DNA of 64,000 nucleotides from Clostridium_X cadaveris (GTDB taxonomy: Bacteria; Bacillota; Clostridia; Clostridiales; Clostridiaceae): the NCBI RefSeq assembly GCF_039521325.1, contig NZ_BAAACD010000038.1; one strand, written 5' to 3'. The notes under the pieces are model-generated. The model saw only the letters and a list, made by a program, of their open reading frames with translations. It was not told the origin of the DNA and did not search any database. Each line of letters begins with the position of its first letter. The stretch's first letter is position 1. Of the stretch, positions 1 through 8,065 are shown one piece after another. Position numbers and translations under genes: made by a program.

Positions 1-38
1 GAATCGCCAGAACCGGTATTTGCCGGAACTGGCGATTC
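1..38. terminator. Hairpin at window edge, downstream of L25
   Basis: GAATCGCCAG and CTGGCGATTC form a perfect 10-bp stem, continued inward after an AA/AA mismatch by CCGG/CCGG around a TATTTG loop. It sits just past the stop of the minus-strand L25 gene, so it is probably that gene's terminator. The T-run that would follow on the minus strand lies outside the window. Confidence 0.6.
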
Positions 39-76
39 TTAATTATGGACTTATTTTACAGCCCCTTTTTTATAAA

Positions 77-616
77 TTACGCATTTACAACAGCTAGTAA
101 AGTTTTAGGGTTAGTTAAAACTGTTACATCTTCTGGAATAGATACATCTTCAACAAAGATCTTATCTTCAAATTTCATCTCAGACACATCAATTTCAATA
201 TATTCAGGAATTTTTTCAACACTTCCCTGTAAATCTATAAATGAATTATAAGTTTCTAAAACTAATTTTTTAAATTCTAAAGCTTCCTGTCCAATAGTTC
301 TAACAGGAATTCTCATTTTTATGACTTCATTTGGTTTAGTATATTGTAAATCTACATGCAATATTTCATGTAATGTGTTTTTTTGAACTTCTTTAACTAC
401 ACAATTTAATGTTTTACCATCTAACTCTATTGGAATAATAGAACCGCTATTATTTGTTTTGAGTAGTTTTTCAAGTTCAGAAGTAGGAATTTGTATTGGA
501 ATTGAAGTCTTAAGGAATTCTCCGTAAATTATTCCTGGGGTTTGTCCTAATTTTCTAAGTCTTTTTTGATTTGAGTTAGCATCTCTTTTAAACACTTTAA
601 ATGCTGAGTTTTTCAT
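77..616 (-). CDS. rplY: 50S ribosomal protein L25/general stress protein Ctc family
   Basis: This encodes a 179-residue protein of the bL25/CTC family, which binds 5S rRNA in the large ribosomal subunit. The N-terminal 5S-binding domain (about residues 5-92) has the typical start: a basic run, then RKLGQTPGIIYG. Residues about 98-179 form the CTC/TL5-type C-terminal domain. The protein is somewhat shorter than many two-domain CTC proteins but both domains look complete. The ATG is preceded by AGAAGG at 8 nt spacing. In Bacillus the ctc gene is stress-induced; nothing in the sequence shows that here. It is transcribed alone, away from the Fur-preceded operon, and ends at a strong hairpin. Confidence 0.9.
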   Translation of the reverse strand: MKNSAFKVFKRDANSNQKRLRKLGQTPGIIYGEFLKTSIPIQIPTSELEKLLKTNNSGSIIPIELDGKTLNCVVKEVQKNTLHEILHVDLQYTKPNEVIKMRIPVRTIGQEALEFKKLVLETYNSFIDLQGSVEKIPEYIEIDVSEMKFEDKIFVEDVSIPEDVTVLTNPKTLLAVVNA

Positions 617-938
617 AATAAATACCTTCTTTCAATAATTTTGTAGTTTTTAAATGGAATTATCAATAGAGATATTTCAGCTGACAACATCAAAAGATGA
701 ACTTTAAGGTTCATCATATGTACTAGATTCCTTTAAACGTTTATGTTAAGTGTAAGGGAGAAAGATACAAAAGGCAAAGATATAGAAATATCAAATTAGC
801 AATAAAATCTTGTATTTAAATAGAAGTGTTAAGGAAAAGTTGGTAATATTATGATAAATTAATAAAAAACTATAATTATTATTGAAGTGGAAAATATTTT
901 ATTTTTTGTATTTAAGATTCCAATTTGTAGAATCTAAA
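617..938. other. Intergenic stretch, mostly empty
   Basis: This AT-rich gap lies between two divergent genes. The only structure I see is an inverted repeat GATGAAC-N6-GTTCATC at 696-715, in the presumed leader of the L25 gene and without a T-run. Its role is unknown. The right end of the gap holds the Fur-box promoter annotated separately. Confidence 0.4.
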
Positions 939-953
939 CGAAAATTATTATCA
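939..953 (+). promoter_or_regulatory. fur box: Second Fur-box-like site
   Basis: CGAAAATTATTATCA matches the 7-1-7 Fur consensus TGATAATNATTATCA at all but two positions. It lies 19 bp upstream of a better site overlapping the promoter. Two spaced sites would fit cooperative Fur binding. Confidence 0.55.
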
Positions 954-971
954 ATTGTTATATAAAATCTA

Positions 972-1000
972 TTGAAAATGATTATCAACCATGATACTAT
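972..1000 (+). promoter_or_regulatory. fur box: Promoter overlapped by a Fur box
   Basis: TGAAAATGATTATCA at 973-987 differs from the 7-1-7 Fur consensus by one base. It overlaps a likely sigma-A promoter: -35 TTGAAA (972-977), 17-nt spacer, extended -10 TGATACTAT (992-1000). TATAAT also occurs at 998-1003 as an alternative -10. The geometry predicts repression of the downstream operon when iron is plentiful. Confidence 0.75.
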
Positions 1001-1032
1001 AATTATAGTTTGAAGAGTAAGGAGAAGCTAGG

Positions 1033-1422
1033 ATGAATAAAGTTAAAAAGTATATGTATGTAATATTAGGGCTGTTGGCATTTGCTATTGGAGCAATAGG
1101 GGTGGTACTTCCTGTACTTCCTACAACACCATTTTTATTATTAGCATCTTTTTGTTTTGTAAGGGGATCAGAAAAGTTTGATAGATGGTTTAAATCAACA
1201 AAGATTTACCAAAAGCATCTAGAGAGTTTTGTAGAAAAGAGAGCAATGACACTAAAACAAAAAGTAACATTATTATTATTTGTAAATGCAATGTTGGCAA
1301 TTCCAATGATATTAATAGACAGCTTGCATATGAGATTGTTTTTAATAGGTTTAATATGCGTTAAGCTTTATTATTTCATCTTTAGAATAAAAACAATAAA
1401 GCCAACTAATTTAAATGCTTAG
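1033..1422 (+). CDS. DUF454 (YbaN-type) small inner-membrane protein
   Basis: This 129-residue membrane protein belongs to the DUF454/YbaN family. The family signature GVVLPVLPTTPFLLLA (about residues 22-37) is present, followed by the CFVRGSEKFDRWF stretch. Four hydrophobic segments are visible at roughly 8-28, 31-46, 74-92 and 96-116. No biochemical role is established; DUF454 genes often lie near heme or iron genes in other bacteria. It is the first gene after two Fur-box-like sites and is followed on the same strand by another small membrane protein and two ABC half-transporters, so a role with iron, heme or siderophore handling is inferred. AAGGAG precedes the ATG. Confidence 0.85.
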   Translation: MNKVKKYMYVILGLLAFAIGAIGVVLPVLPTTPFLLLASFCFVRGSEKFDRWFKSTKIYQKHLESFVEKRAMTLKQKVTLLLFVNAMLAIPMILIDSLHMRLFLIGLICVKLYYFIFRIKTIKPTNLNA

Positions 1423-1528
1423 ATCTTTATTAATCAAATAAGATATTTGTACATATGATGAGAAAATGTGATACATGAAAAGCAGCAAATAATTTTAATT
1501 TTAAATTAAAAAGGAGATACAGATTTAT

Positions 1529-1843
1529 ATGTTACACAGATTAGGATCAATTTTATTTTTATTAGCTATAATAACTATTTTTTTAAAGTATTTTAAACTT
1601 ATGAATAGCAAGAAGGCAGTAAAGCTTCATATTATTACAGGCACATTAGGTGTACTAGCAATGGTTATGTACTCAATATTAGATTTTGTTAAAGATAAAG
1701 AAGAAACAATTTTACTAGTTGGACTAGCTAGTATTTTAATAATCGTATCTGGAACTAAAAAAGTAAGAAAAAAATATAAATGGCTGCATCTAACATCGTC
1801 TATAGGTTTTGCAGCAGCATTGACATTTCACATAATGAATTAG
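1529..1843 (+). CDS. Small four-helix membrane protein, possibly heme-binding
   Basis: I do not recognise a named family for this 104-residue protein. It has four hydrophobic segments and four histidines: H3, H33, H87 and H101. H33 opens helix 2 (LHIITG). H87 and H101 lie 14 residues apart in the last helix, a spacing used by bis-histidine cytochrome b-type proteins. The Fur-box operon context makes a heme b or ferric-reductase-like role possible, but this is inference from histidine placement only. AAGGAG lies 12 nt before the ATG. The gene ends 18 bp before the first ABC transporter gene and is surely co-transcribed with it. Confidence 0.7.
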   Translation: MLHRLGSILFLLAIITIFLKYFKLMNSKKAVKLHIITGTLGVLAMVMYSILDFVKDKEETILLVGLASILIIVSGTKKVRKKYKWLHLTSSIGFAAALTFHIMN

Positions 1844-1861
1844 CATAAAGGAGGGATTATT

Positions 1862-3676
1862 ATGGTAAATAAAAGATTGCTTTCACTAAGTAAAGAATCT
1901 CAAAAATATGTATACTTTACAGTTTTAATGAACTGGATATCAATAATCTGCAATATAGGAATAGTCCTATTTGTAGGAAATATAATAGATAAATTATTTA
2001 ATAATGATTTGAATTTTAATATGGGAGTTTATGCTCTTTATATAGGATCATCAATTTTAATAAGGTTTATATGCAACTATATGTCTGGAAGATTCTCTTA
2101 TAAATCATCAGCCAATGTAAGAAGGTCTATAAGAGAAAGCATCTATAAAAAATTATTAAAATTAGGTGTAAATTATAATGAGACAATATCAACTTCTTCA
2201 ATTGTACAAATATCAGTAGATGGAGTAGAGGCTCTTGAAATTTATTTCGGAAGATATTTACCTCAATTATTTTATAGTTTATTAGCACCACTTACTTTAT
2301 TTGTAGTTATTGCACCAATAAGTCTTAAAGCTGCAATAGTGCTTTTAATTTGTGTTCCTCTTATACCAATATCCATAGCGTCAGTTATGAAGTTTGCAAA
2401 AAAACTTTTAAGCAAATATTGGGGAATATATACTAATTTAGGTGATTCATTTTTGGAAAATCTTCAAGGTTTAACAACTTTAAAGATATTTGATTTGGAT
2501 GAAGAAAAAAATCATGAGATGAATAAGGAAGCAGAGAATTTTAGAAATATAACAATGAAGGTTTTATCAATGCAGCTAAATTCCATAACAATCATGGATT
2601 TAATAGCATTTGGTGGGGCGGCTATAGGTATATTAATAGCTATAAATGAATTTAGCAAAGGTAATATAACAGTAGGATCTACAGTAGTAATAATATTATT
2701 ATCATCAGAATTCTTTATACCAATGAGACTTTTAGGATCATTTTTCCATGTAGCTATGAATGGAATAGCTGCAGCAGATAAAATTTTTGCTTTACTTGAT
2801 ACAACGGTTGAAGAGGAAAAAGCTTTATCTCAAAGTGATAAGGATAAACTAAAAGATATATCTATTTCAATAAAGAATGTGGATTTTAGTTATGATGAAG
2901 AAAGACAAGTTTTACACAATATAAATATAGATATAGAGAATAAATCAATGGTTGCCTTAGTTGGCGAAAGCGGTTGTGGAAAAAGCACAATTACTAATTT
3001 GCTTTTAAAGTTAAACAAAACTAATAAAGGTGAAATTTTATTAAATGGAATAAACCTAAATGATATACCATTTGATGAATTAAGGCAAAAGGTAAGCTTT
3101 ATAAGCCATAGCTCATATATATTTAATTCAACAATAGAAGAAAATTTAAGAATGGGCAAATACAATGCAAGTGAAGAAGAGTTGTATGCTGCACTTAAAA
3201 AGGCAAATTTATATGATTTTGTAATGTCATTAGATAAAAAATTAGAAACTCCAGTTGGGGAAAACGGGTCATACCTGTCTGGTGGACAAAAGCAGAGATT
3301 AGCTTTAGCTAGAATGATACTTACAAATTCAGAAGTTTATATATTTGATGAAGCCACTTCAAATGTTGATGTTGAAAGTGAAGACTCCATCCTTGACACT
3401 ATATATGAATTATCAAAAGAAAAAACAGTTATTGTTATATCTCATAGACTGGCTAATATAAAGGGAGCAGATAAAATATATGTTTTAGATAAAGGAAATA
3501 TAGCGGAAAGTGGAAATCATGATGAACTGATGAAGAATAATTCAGTATATGCAAATTTATATACAAATCAAGAAAAACTTGAGGATATATATAAAGAAGA
3601 AACTCATAAAGATAGTATAGATAAAAGAACAGAAAAGAAGAAAAATACAGTTGGGGAGGTGGCTATAAGTGAATAA
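1862..3676 (+). CDS. ABC half-transporter, CydD-like (type I exporter fold)
   Basis: This is a 604-residue fused permease-ATPase. The transmembrane domain (about 15-310) carries six helices. The nucleotide-binding domain has Walker A GESGCGKST (368-376), signature LSGGQ (472-476) and Walker B with FDEATSNVD (about 495-503). It overlaps the next ABC gene by 8 nt, so the two products probably form a heterodimer. The fold is that of CydDC-type exporters, but Fur-controlled pairs of this fold (YbtPQ, IrtAB) import siderophores, so direction cannot be read from sequence. The charged C-terminal tail is unusual. The ATG follows AAGGAGGG. Confidence 0.9.
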   Translation: MVNKRLLSLSKESQKYVYFTVLMNWISIICNIGIVLFVGNIIDKLFNNDLNFNMGVYALYIGSSILIRFICNYMSGRFSYKSSANVRRSIRESIYKKLLKLGVNYNETISTSSIVQISVDGVEALEIYFGRYLPQLFYSLLAPLTLFVVIAPISLKAAIVLLICVPLIPISIASVMKFAKKLLSKYWGIYTNLGDSFLENLQGLTTLKIFDLDEEKNHEMNKEAENFRNITMKVLSMQLNSITIMDLIAFGGAAIGILIAINEFSKGNITVGSTVVIILLSSEFFIPMRLLGSFFHVAMNGIAAADKIFALLDTTVEEEKALSQSDKDKLKDISISIKNVDFSYDEERQVLHNINIDIENKSMVALVGESGCGKSTITNLLLKLNKTNKGEILLNGINLNDIPFDELRQKVSFISHSSYIFNSTIEENLRMGKYNASEEELYAALKKANLYDFVMSLDKKLETPVGENGSYLSGGQKQRLALARMILTNSEVYIFDEATSNVDVESEDSILDTIYELSKEKTVIVISHRLANIKGADKIYVLDKGNIAESGNHDELMKNNSVYANLYTNQEKLEDIYKEETHKDSIDKRTEKKKNTVGEVAISE

Positions 3677-5351
3677 TGAAAAAAATAGGTTATCTGGCGG
3701 AAAGATAATGTTTAGACTTATAAAAATATTAAAGCCACTAGTTCCTGTAATGATGATAACAATAAGTTTTGGTGTATTAGGATTTTTAGCAGCTATAGCC
3801 ATAACTACTTTTGGGGCCATAGCAATAGGAGATATTATGGGGATTAACATGGGGTATGCTCTAAATACCACAGTGAAAGTCATAATAATCTGCGGGATAA
3901 TTCGAGGAATATTAAGATATATAGAGCAGTATTCTGGGCATTATATAGCCTTTAAAATACTTGCTATTTTAAGAGATAAGATATTTAAAGCTTTAAGGAA
4001 ATTAGCACCAGCTAAACTTGAAAGCAAAGAAAAGGGAAATCTAATATCTGTTATAACTAGTGATATAGAACTTCTAGAAGTATTTTATGCTCATACAATA
4101 GCACCAATAGCCATAGCGATACTTACATCTTCTATAATAGCGTTAGTCCTATATAGTATAAATTCATACTTTGGAATTATAGGATTAGTATTCTATGTAA
4201 TAGTGGGATATATAATACCAGTTTTATCTTCAAAACTTGGAAGTGAAGCAGGAGTTGCTTACAGAAATGAATTTGGTAAAACTAATAGCTTCTTGCTTGA
4301 TTCATTAAGAGGGATAAAAGAGATACTTTTATTTGGTCAAGGGAACAATAGATTAAACTCAATAAATAGAAACAGTGAAAAACTAAATGAAAAAATGAAG
4401 GTTATAAAAGGTCACGAAGGATTAATAAGAGCTTTAACTGACATAACTATAATGATTGCAATACTTACAACACTTTATATGGGAACAGTGTTATACAAGT
4501 CAGGGACTATAAATTTAGGTCAATTAATAGTAGCACTAGTTTTACTTGCTAGTTCCTTTGGACCTACCGTAGCACTAAGTAATTTATCTAACAATTTAAT
4601 GCATACATTCGCTTGTGCACAAAGATTATTTGATATATTAGATGAGGTGCCTGCTGTAGAAGAAGTGGCTGGAGATGCGGAGTTAGAGATGTGCAGCACT
4701 GATATAAATGATTTAGAATTCAAATATGCAGGAAGAGATGAAGTACTGCTTAAAGATGTTAATCTTAAAATCAATAAAGGTGACAAAGTTGCAATAATAG
4801 GGGAAAGTGGTTGTGGAAAGAGTACACTTTTAAAGCTTATGATGAGATTTTGGGATGTAAAAAAGGGAACTATTGAAATAGATGATAAGAACATCAAAAC
4901 TATTCCAACTAAAGGCTTAAGAAAGGCCCAATCCTTAGTTAGCCAAGAAACATTTTTATTCAATGATACCATTGAAAATAACTTGAAAATCGGTAAGAAA
5001 GATGCTAGTCGTGAAGAAGTTATAAATGCTTGCAAGAAAGCATCTATACATGATTTTATAGAAACACTGCCAAATGGATATGAAACTAACGTTGGAGAAA
5101 TAGGTTCCAACCTTTCATCTGGAGAAAAGCAGAGATTAGGTATTGCAAGGGCATTCCTGCATAATCCTCAAGTTTTAATTCTTGATGAACCAACAAGCAA
5201 CTTAGATACTCTTAATGAAGCTCAAATATTAAAGAGTATAAAAGAAGAATCACAGGATAAAACAGTAATAATGGTATCACATAGAAAATCTTCAACATCA
5301 ATATGCGATAAAAAAGTTTACGTAAAAAATAATACACTTAAATTTAGTTAG
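3669..5351 (+). CDS. ABC half-transporter, CydC-like partner
   Basis: This 560-residue fused permease-ATPase is the partner of the preceding gene. Walker A GESGCGKST is at 378-386, a slightly degenerate signature LSSGE at about 482-486, and Walker B VLILDEPTSNLD near 506. Six transmembrane helices lie in roughly residues 15-310. The start is GTG at 3669, inside the last codons of the upstream gene, with GGGGAGGTGG just before it; translation is probably coupled. Having one canonical and one variant signature motif is common in heterodimeric ABC exporters. It is the last gene of the Fur-box operon. Confidence 0.9.
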   Translation: MNNEKNRLSGGKIMFRLIKILKPLVPVMMITISFGVLGFLAAIAITTFGAIAIGDIMGINMGYALNTTVKVIIICGIIRGILRYIEQYSGHYIAFKILAILRDKIFKALRKLAPAKLESKEKGNLISVITSDIELLEVFYAHTIAPIAIAILTSSIIALVLYSINSYFGIIGLVFYVIVGYIIPVLSSKLGSEAGVAYRNEFGKTNSFLLDSLRGIKEILLFGQGNNRLNSINRNSEKLNEKMKVIKGHEGLIRALTDITIMIAILTTLYMGTVLYKSGTINLGQLIVALVLLASSFGPTVALSNLSNNLMHTFACAQRLFDILDEVPAVEEVAGDAELEMCSTDINDLEFKYAGRDEVLLKDVNLKINKGDKVAIIGESGCGKSTLLKLMMRFWDVKKGTIEIDDKNIKTIPTKGLRKAQSLVSQETFLFNDTIENNLKIGKKDASREEVINACKKASIHDFIETLPNGYETNVGEIGSNLSSGEKQRLGIARAFLHNPQVLILDEPTSNLDTLNEAQILKSIKEESQDKTVIMVSHRKSSTSICDKKVYVKNNTLKFS

Positions 5352-5377
5352 AATAAAATATAATTTATAAATTGAAA

Positions 5378-5409
5378 AACAGCATTGAAAACAAAATTTC
5401 AATGCTGTT
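5378..5409 (+). terminator. Intrinsic terminator of the Fur-box operon
   Basis: AACAGCATTGAAA pairs perfectly with TTTCAATGCTGTT around an ACAAAA loop, 26 bp after the last ABC stop codon, and is followed by a T-rich stretch. Confidence 0.8.
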
Positions 5410-5420
5410 GTCTTGTGTTT

Positions 5421-5490
5421 AAAACCACTGGTTATGCCAGTGGATAAAAAGGATTTAGATCTGAAGAAAAAAGAACTCCTATGATAATAT
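5421..5490. repeat. Palindromic IS-like repeat, copy A
   Basis: This 70-bp block has a perfect hairpin CCACTGG-TTATG-CCAGTGG (5425-5443) and ends AAGAACTCCTATGATA. A diverged copy is at 30421-30488. A subterminal hairpin and a defined end resemble non-autonomous derivatives of IS200/IS605-type elements; that assignment is inference. It abuts the broken end of an ABC transporter fragment. Confidence 0.6.
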
Positions 5491-5993
5491 GCTACTAATA
5501 ATACAAAATCACTTAAGAATGATGTGGTCATTAGAAACTTTCTCATAACCTTCCAGAGTTTTTGATAAAATTCAATTATATCTATAGATAACTTTTTCGA
5601 CTCACGATATATCATGCCTTGCATATTGTAAAGTCTTATCTCCTTGGCATAATCACTATCTATGGATAATCTCCAAGACATAAATTCCATCTTTTGATTT
5701 ACATCCATCATTTCTTGGTACATCTCTAGATTCTTCTTATTAATCTTCCTATCAAGTTTTGGATACACAATAGTTAATATTCCAATTAATAGAACTACTA
5801 ATATAATTGATCCTATTTTTGAAGTGATAATTCCTAATATACCTTCTTCATCTACTGCTACAAAACAAAGTTTCATCAATAAAACAATTGCTACTAAAAA
5901 ACATATTATCATGGTTAATAAAATGCTGCTATTACATAAACGGTTAATTTCTGAAATAAGACTAATGGAGAAATAAAGTAAGATTTTATGCAT
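5485..5993 (-). pseudogene. N-terminal fragment of an ABC transporter permease
   Basis: Reading leftwards from 5993, the frame encodes about 170 residues resembling the N-terminal permease half of a fused ABC transporter: two hydrophobic helices, then a long helical region with the motif KEIRLYNMQG, typical of peptide or lantibiotic-type ABC exporters. At about 5488 the homology stops and the frame runs into the palindromic repeat, giving a meaningless tail. There is no ATPase domain. I read it as a gene truncated by insertion or deletion at the repeat. The start near 5993 is uncertain. Confidence 0.65.
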
Positions 5994-6030
5994 ATAAATA
6001 TATTGGATTACTTATATAAAAGGGAGAATT

Positions 6031-6162
6031 ATGGCCGATTCTAATAGAGTTATAATTAATAAAAAACTTTTAAAAAAGTATTTATCGGAAGATGAGGAAT
6101 TATCAAAATCATTAAGTAGATTTATAGATAACTCTATAAATAGATTGTATAGTAGAGATTAA
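6031..6162 (+). CDS. Small hypothetical protein (43 aa)
   Basis: An ATG preceded by AAAGGGAGAA opens a 43-residue frame, beginning MADSNRVIIN and ending INRLYSRD. The product is charged and predicted helical, with no transmembrane segment or cysteine. It lies 13 bp before another small gene with its own ribosome binding site, so the two are probably co-transcribed. I recognise no family. A two-gene arrangement of small soluble proteins is compatible with a toxin-antitoxin pair, but no motif supports that. Confidence 0.5.
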   Translation: MADSNRVIINKKLLKKYLSEDEELSKSLSRFIDNSINRLYSRD

Positions 6163-6175
6163 TTATTATGGAGAG

Positions 6176-6406
6176 ATGAGAAAATTTATAGATAATAAAA
6201 ATGAGTTATTTACACAAGTAATAGATTTTATTAAAGAAAATAGAACAGCATTCTTAAGTAAAACTATTTCAATTCAATATGATATGGATATAGAAAAGGT
6301 AGATGATTTGGAAGAATATTATAATGAGAATTCAGCTAAGTCTATAGGAATTAAGGCATTTAATAAGCTTTATGAAGACTTTTTGTGCAAGAAAGATAGA
6401 TTTTGA
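6176..6406 (+). CDS. Small hypothetical protein (76 aa)
   Basis: This encodes a 76-residue acidic protein, helical by composition, with no membrane segment and one cysteine (DFLCKKDRF near the C-terminus). GGAGAG precedes the ATG. It follows the 43-residue gene closely. I recognise no domain. The segment between decayed ABC genes on either side makes it possible that this pair is itself a remnant of a larger lost locus. Confidence 0.55.
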   Translation: MRKFIDNKNELFTQVIDFIKENRTAFLSKTISIQYDMDIEKVDDLEEYYNENSAKSIGIKAFNKLYEDFLCKKDRF

Positions 6407-6567
6407 GTTTTCTTAAGATGAAAGTAGGCGGACTGATAAAGAGTTGTTTAAAGACTACGTAACTTGAAAATTATATTATATTTTAATATTCTCATTTTTT
6501 TAAAATCTTTTTCATACATTTCTATGCTAATATATATATAGACACTATTTTGAAAGGGGATATTTGT

Positions 6568-7365
6568 ATGAGATTAGAGAAAAAAGTAGTTTTAATCACT
6601 GCATCTACTAGAGGAATAGGACTTTCTTGCGTTCAGCGTTTTGCAAAAGAGGGTGCTACTGTATATATGGGAGCTAGAAATCTTGAAACAGCTGCAGAGC
6701 GTGCTAAAGAATTAAATGATAAAGGCTTTAATGTAAAAACAGTATATAATGATGCTTCTAAAAAAGAAACTTATATTTCTATGGTAGAGGAAGTTATAAA
6801 GAATGAAGGAAAAATTGATGTGTTAGTTAATAATTTTGGTACATCAAACCCTAAAAAAGATTTAGATATTAAATCAACTGAGTATAGCGAATTTATTTCT
6901 ACTATTGATATGAATCTTGCTAGTGTATTTATGACTTCTCAAGCAGTTATTCCTCATATGGTAGCAAATGGGGGAGGAAGCATTATTAACATATCTTCCA
7001 TTGGAGGAACACATCCTGATATTTCTCAGATTTCATATGGTACTAGTAAAGCATCAATTAATTATTTAACTAAGCTAATTGCTGTACAATGTGCTAGAGA
7101 TAATATACGCTGCAATGCAGTGCTACCAGGAATGACTGCAACAGATGCCGTAAAAGATAATTTAACAGACGATTTTCGCGATTTCTTTTTAAAGCATACT
7201 CCTATCAAGAGGATGGGAACACCTGAAGAGATTGCAGCTGCAGCTTTATACTTTGCAAGTGACGAGTCTGCATATACTACTGGACAGATTTTAGAGGTGT
7301 CCGGAGGATTTGGAATGCCTACACCAGTATATGGAGACATGATTGAAATGAAAAATAGAAGATAG
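6568..7365 (+). CDS. Short-chain dehydrogenase, 7alpha-hydroxysteroid dehydrogenase-like
   Basis: This 265-residue classical SDR has the cofactor motif TASTRGIG (11-18), NNFG (88-91) and the catalytic set S144, Y157, K161. The alanine in the glycine-rich motif, NNFG instead of NNAG, the RCNAVLPG stretch and the C-terminal EVSGGFGMPTPVYGD resemble clostridial 7alpha-hydroxysteroid dehydrogenases, as recalled from family sequences. The likely reaction is NAD(P)-linked oxidation of a steroid or similar secondary alcohol. I chose the ATG at 6568 because AAAGGGGA lies 7 nt before it; an upstream TTG at 6550 would bypass that site. The gene stands alone, between decayed genes, and ends at a hairpin. 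Confidence 0.8.
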   Translation: MRLEKKVVLITASTRGIGLSCVQRFAKEGATVYMGARNLETAAERAKELNDKGFNVKTVYNDASKKETYISMVEEVIKNEGKIDVLVNNFGTSNPKKDLDIKSTEYSEFISTIDMNLASVFMTSQAVIPHMVANGGGSIINISSIGGTHPDISQISYGTSKASINYLTKLIAVQCARDNIRCNAVLPGMTATDAVKDNLTDDFRDFFLKHTPIKRMGTPEEIAAAALYFASDESAYTTGQILEVSGGFGMPTPVYGDMIEMKNRR

Positions 7366-7373
7366 ATTTTATA

Positions 7374-7452
7374 ACAATGCTATTTCTTTTACATGTTTTA
7401 TTGTTTGTTAAGATTAAATGATAACATAAAAAAGTAAGAGCATTGTTTTTTT
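7374..7452 (+). terminator. Long-looped terminator after the SDR
   Basis: ACAATGC (7374-7380) pairs with GCATTGT (7440-7446), followed by TTTTTTT. An inner CTTTTAC/GTAAGAG pairing shortens the loop. Confidence 0.55.
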
Positions 7453-7475
7453 GTATATGAAATTAGGAGGTAAAA

Positions 7476-8065
7476 ATGAAACATATTTTTATAATTGAGG
7501 TGGCAAAGATATAACTACTATGGATGAAGATGAACTGTCAGATTTTCGTAGAGAAGAACTTGGATTTATATTTCAAGATTTTAATTTATTAAATACATTA
7601 ACAGCACATGATAATATAGCTTTGTCCTTAGCTATAAATGGAGCTGAAGCACAATTAATCGATAAAAGAATAAATGAAATATCAAAAGACTTAGTAATTA
7701 GTGAGATAGTTAATAAATATCCTTATGAGTTGTCAGGTGGACAGGAACAAAGAATTGCTTGTTCAAGAGCTATTCTTACTAATCCATCAATAATTTTAGC
7801 TGATGAGCCTACAGGAGCTTTAGACTCAAAATCTGCTAAAATGCTTTTAGATAATTTTGAAACATTAAATAAAAAGTTAAATGCAACTATTCTTATGGTA
7901 ACTCACGACGCATTTACAGCAAGCCATTGCAATAGAATTCTATTTATAAAAGATGGAAAATTATTTAATGAGATTTTTAGAGGAAGCAAGAGTCAAAAGG
8001 AGTTTTTCCAAGAGATAATTAGAGTTGTGTCTATCCTTGGAGGTGATAATCAGTATGTTATCTAA
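7476..8065 (+). pseudogene. BceA-type ABC ATPase remnant lacking Walker A
   Basis: AGGAGG and an ATG at 7476 start a reading frame that stops after 12 codons. From about 7500 a frame shows the rest of a BceA/LolD-family ATPase: GFIFQDFNLLNTLTAHDN, signature ELSGGQEQR, and Walker B ILADEPTGALD followed by MVTHD. The region that should carry Walker A (about 50 residues) is missing, so the protein cannot bind ATP normally. The likely event is an internal deletion joining the first codons to the Q-loop region. A permease remnant follows, as expected for an antimicrobial-peptide (bacitracin-type) resistance module. Confidence 0.75.

Noticed and set aside
45..251. 68-codon plus-strand frame opposite the L25 gene
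   Set aside because: It lies wholly antisense to a well-supported ribosomal protein gene and has no ribosome site or recognisable product.
2890..3165. Minus-strand frame inside the first ABC transporter gene
   Set aside because: It is antisense to the Walker A region of an intact gene and shows composition typical of a reverse-strand shadow; the same applies to other antisense frames over conserved genes.
5298..5993. 231-residue minus-strand frame as an intact gene
   Set aside because: Only the first 170 residues resemble a protein family; the tail is read from a repeat and from the terminator and end of the opposite ABC gene.
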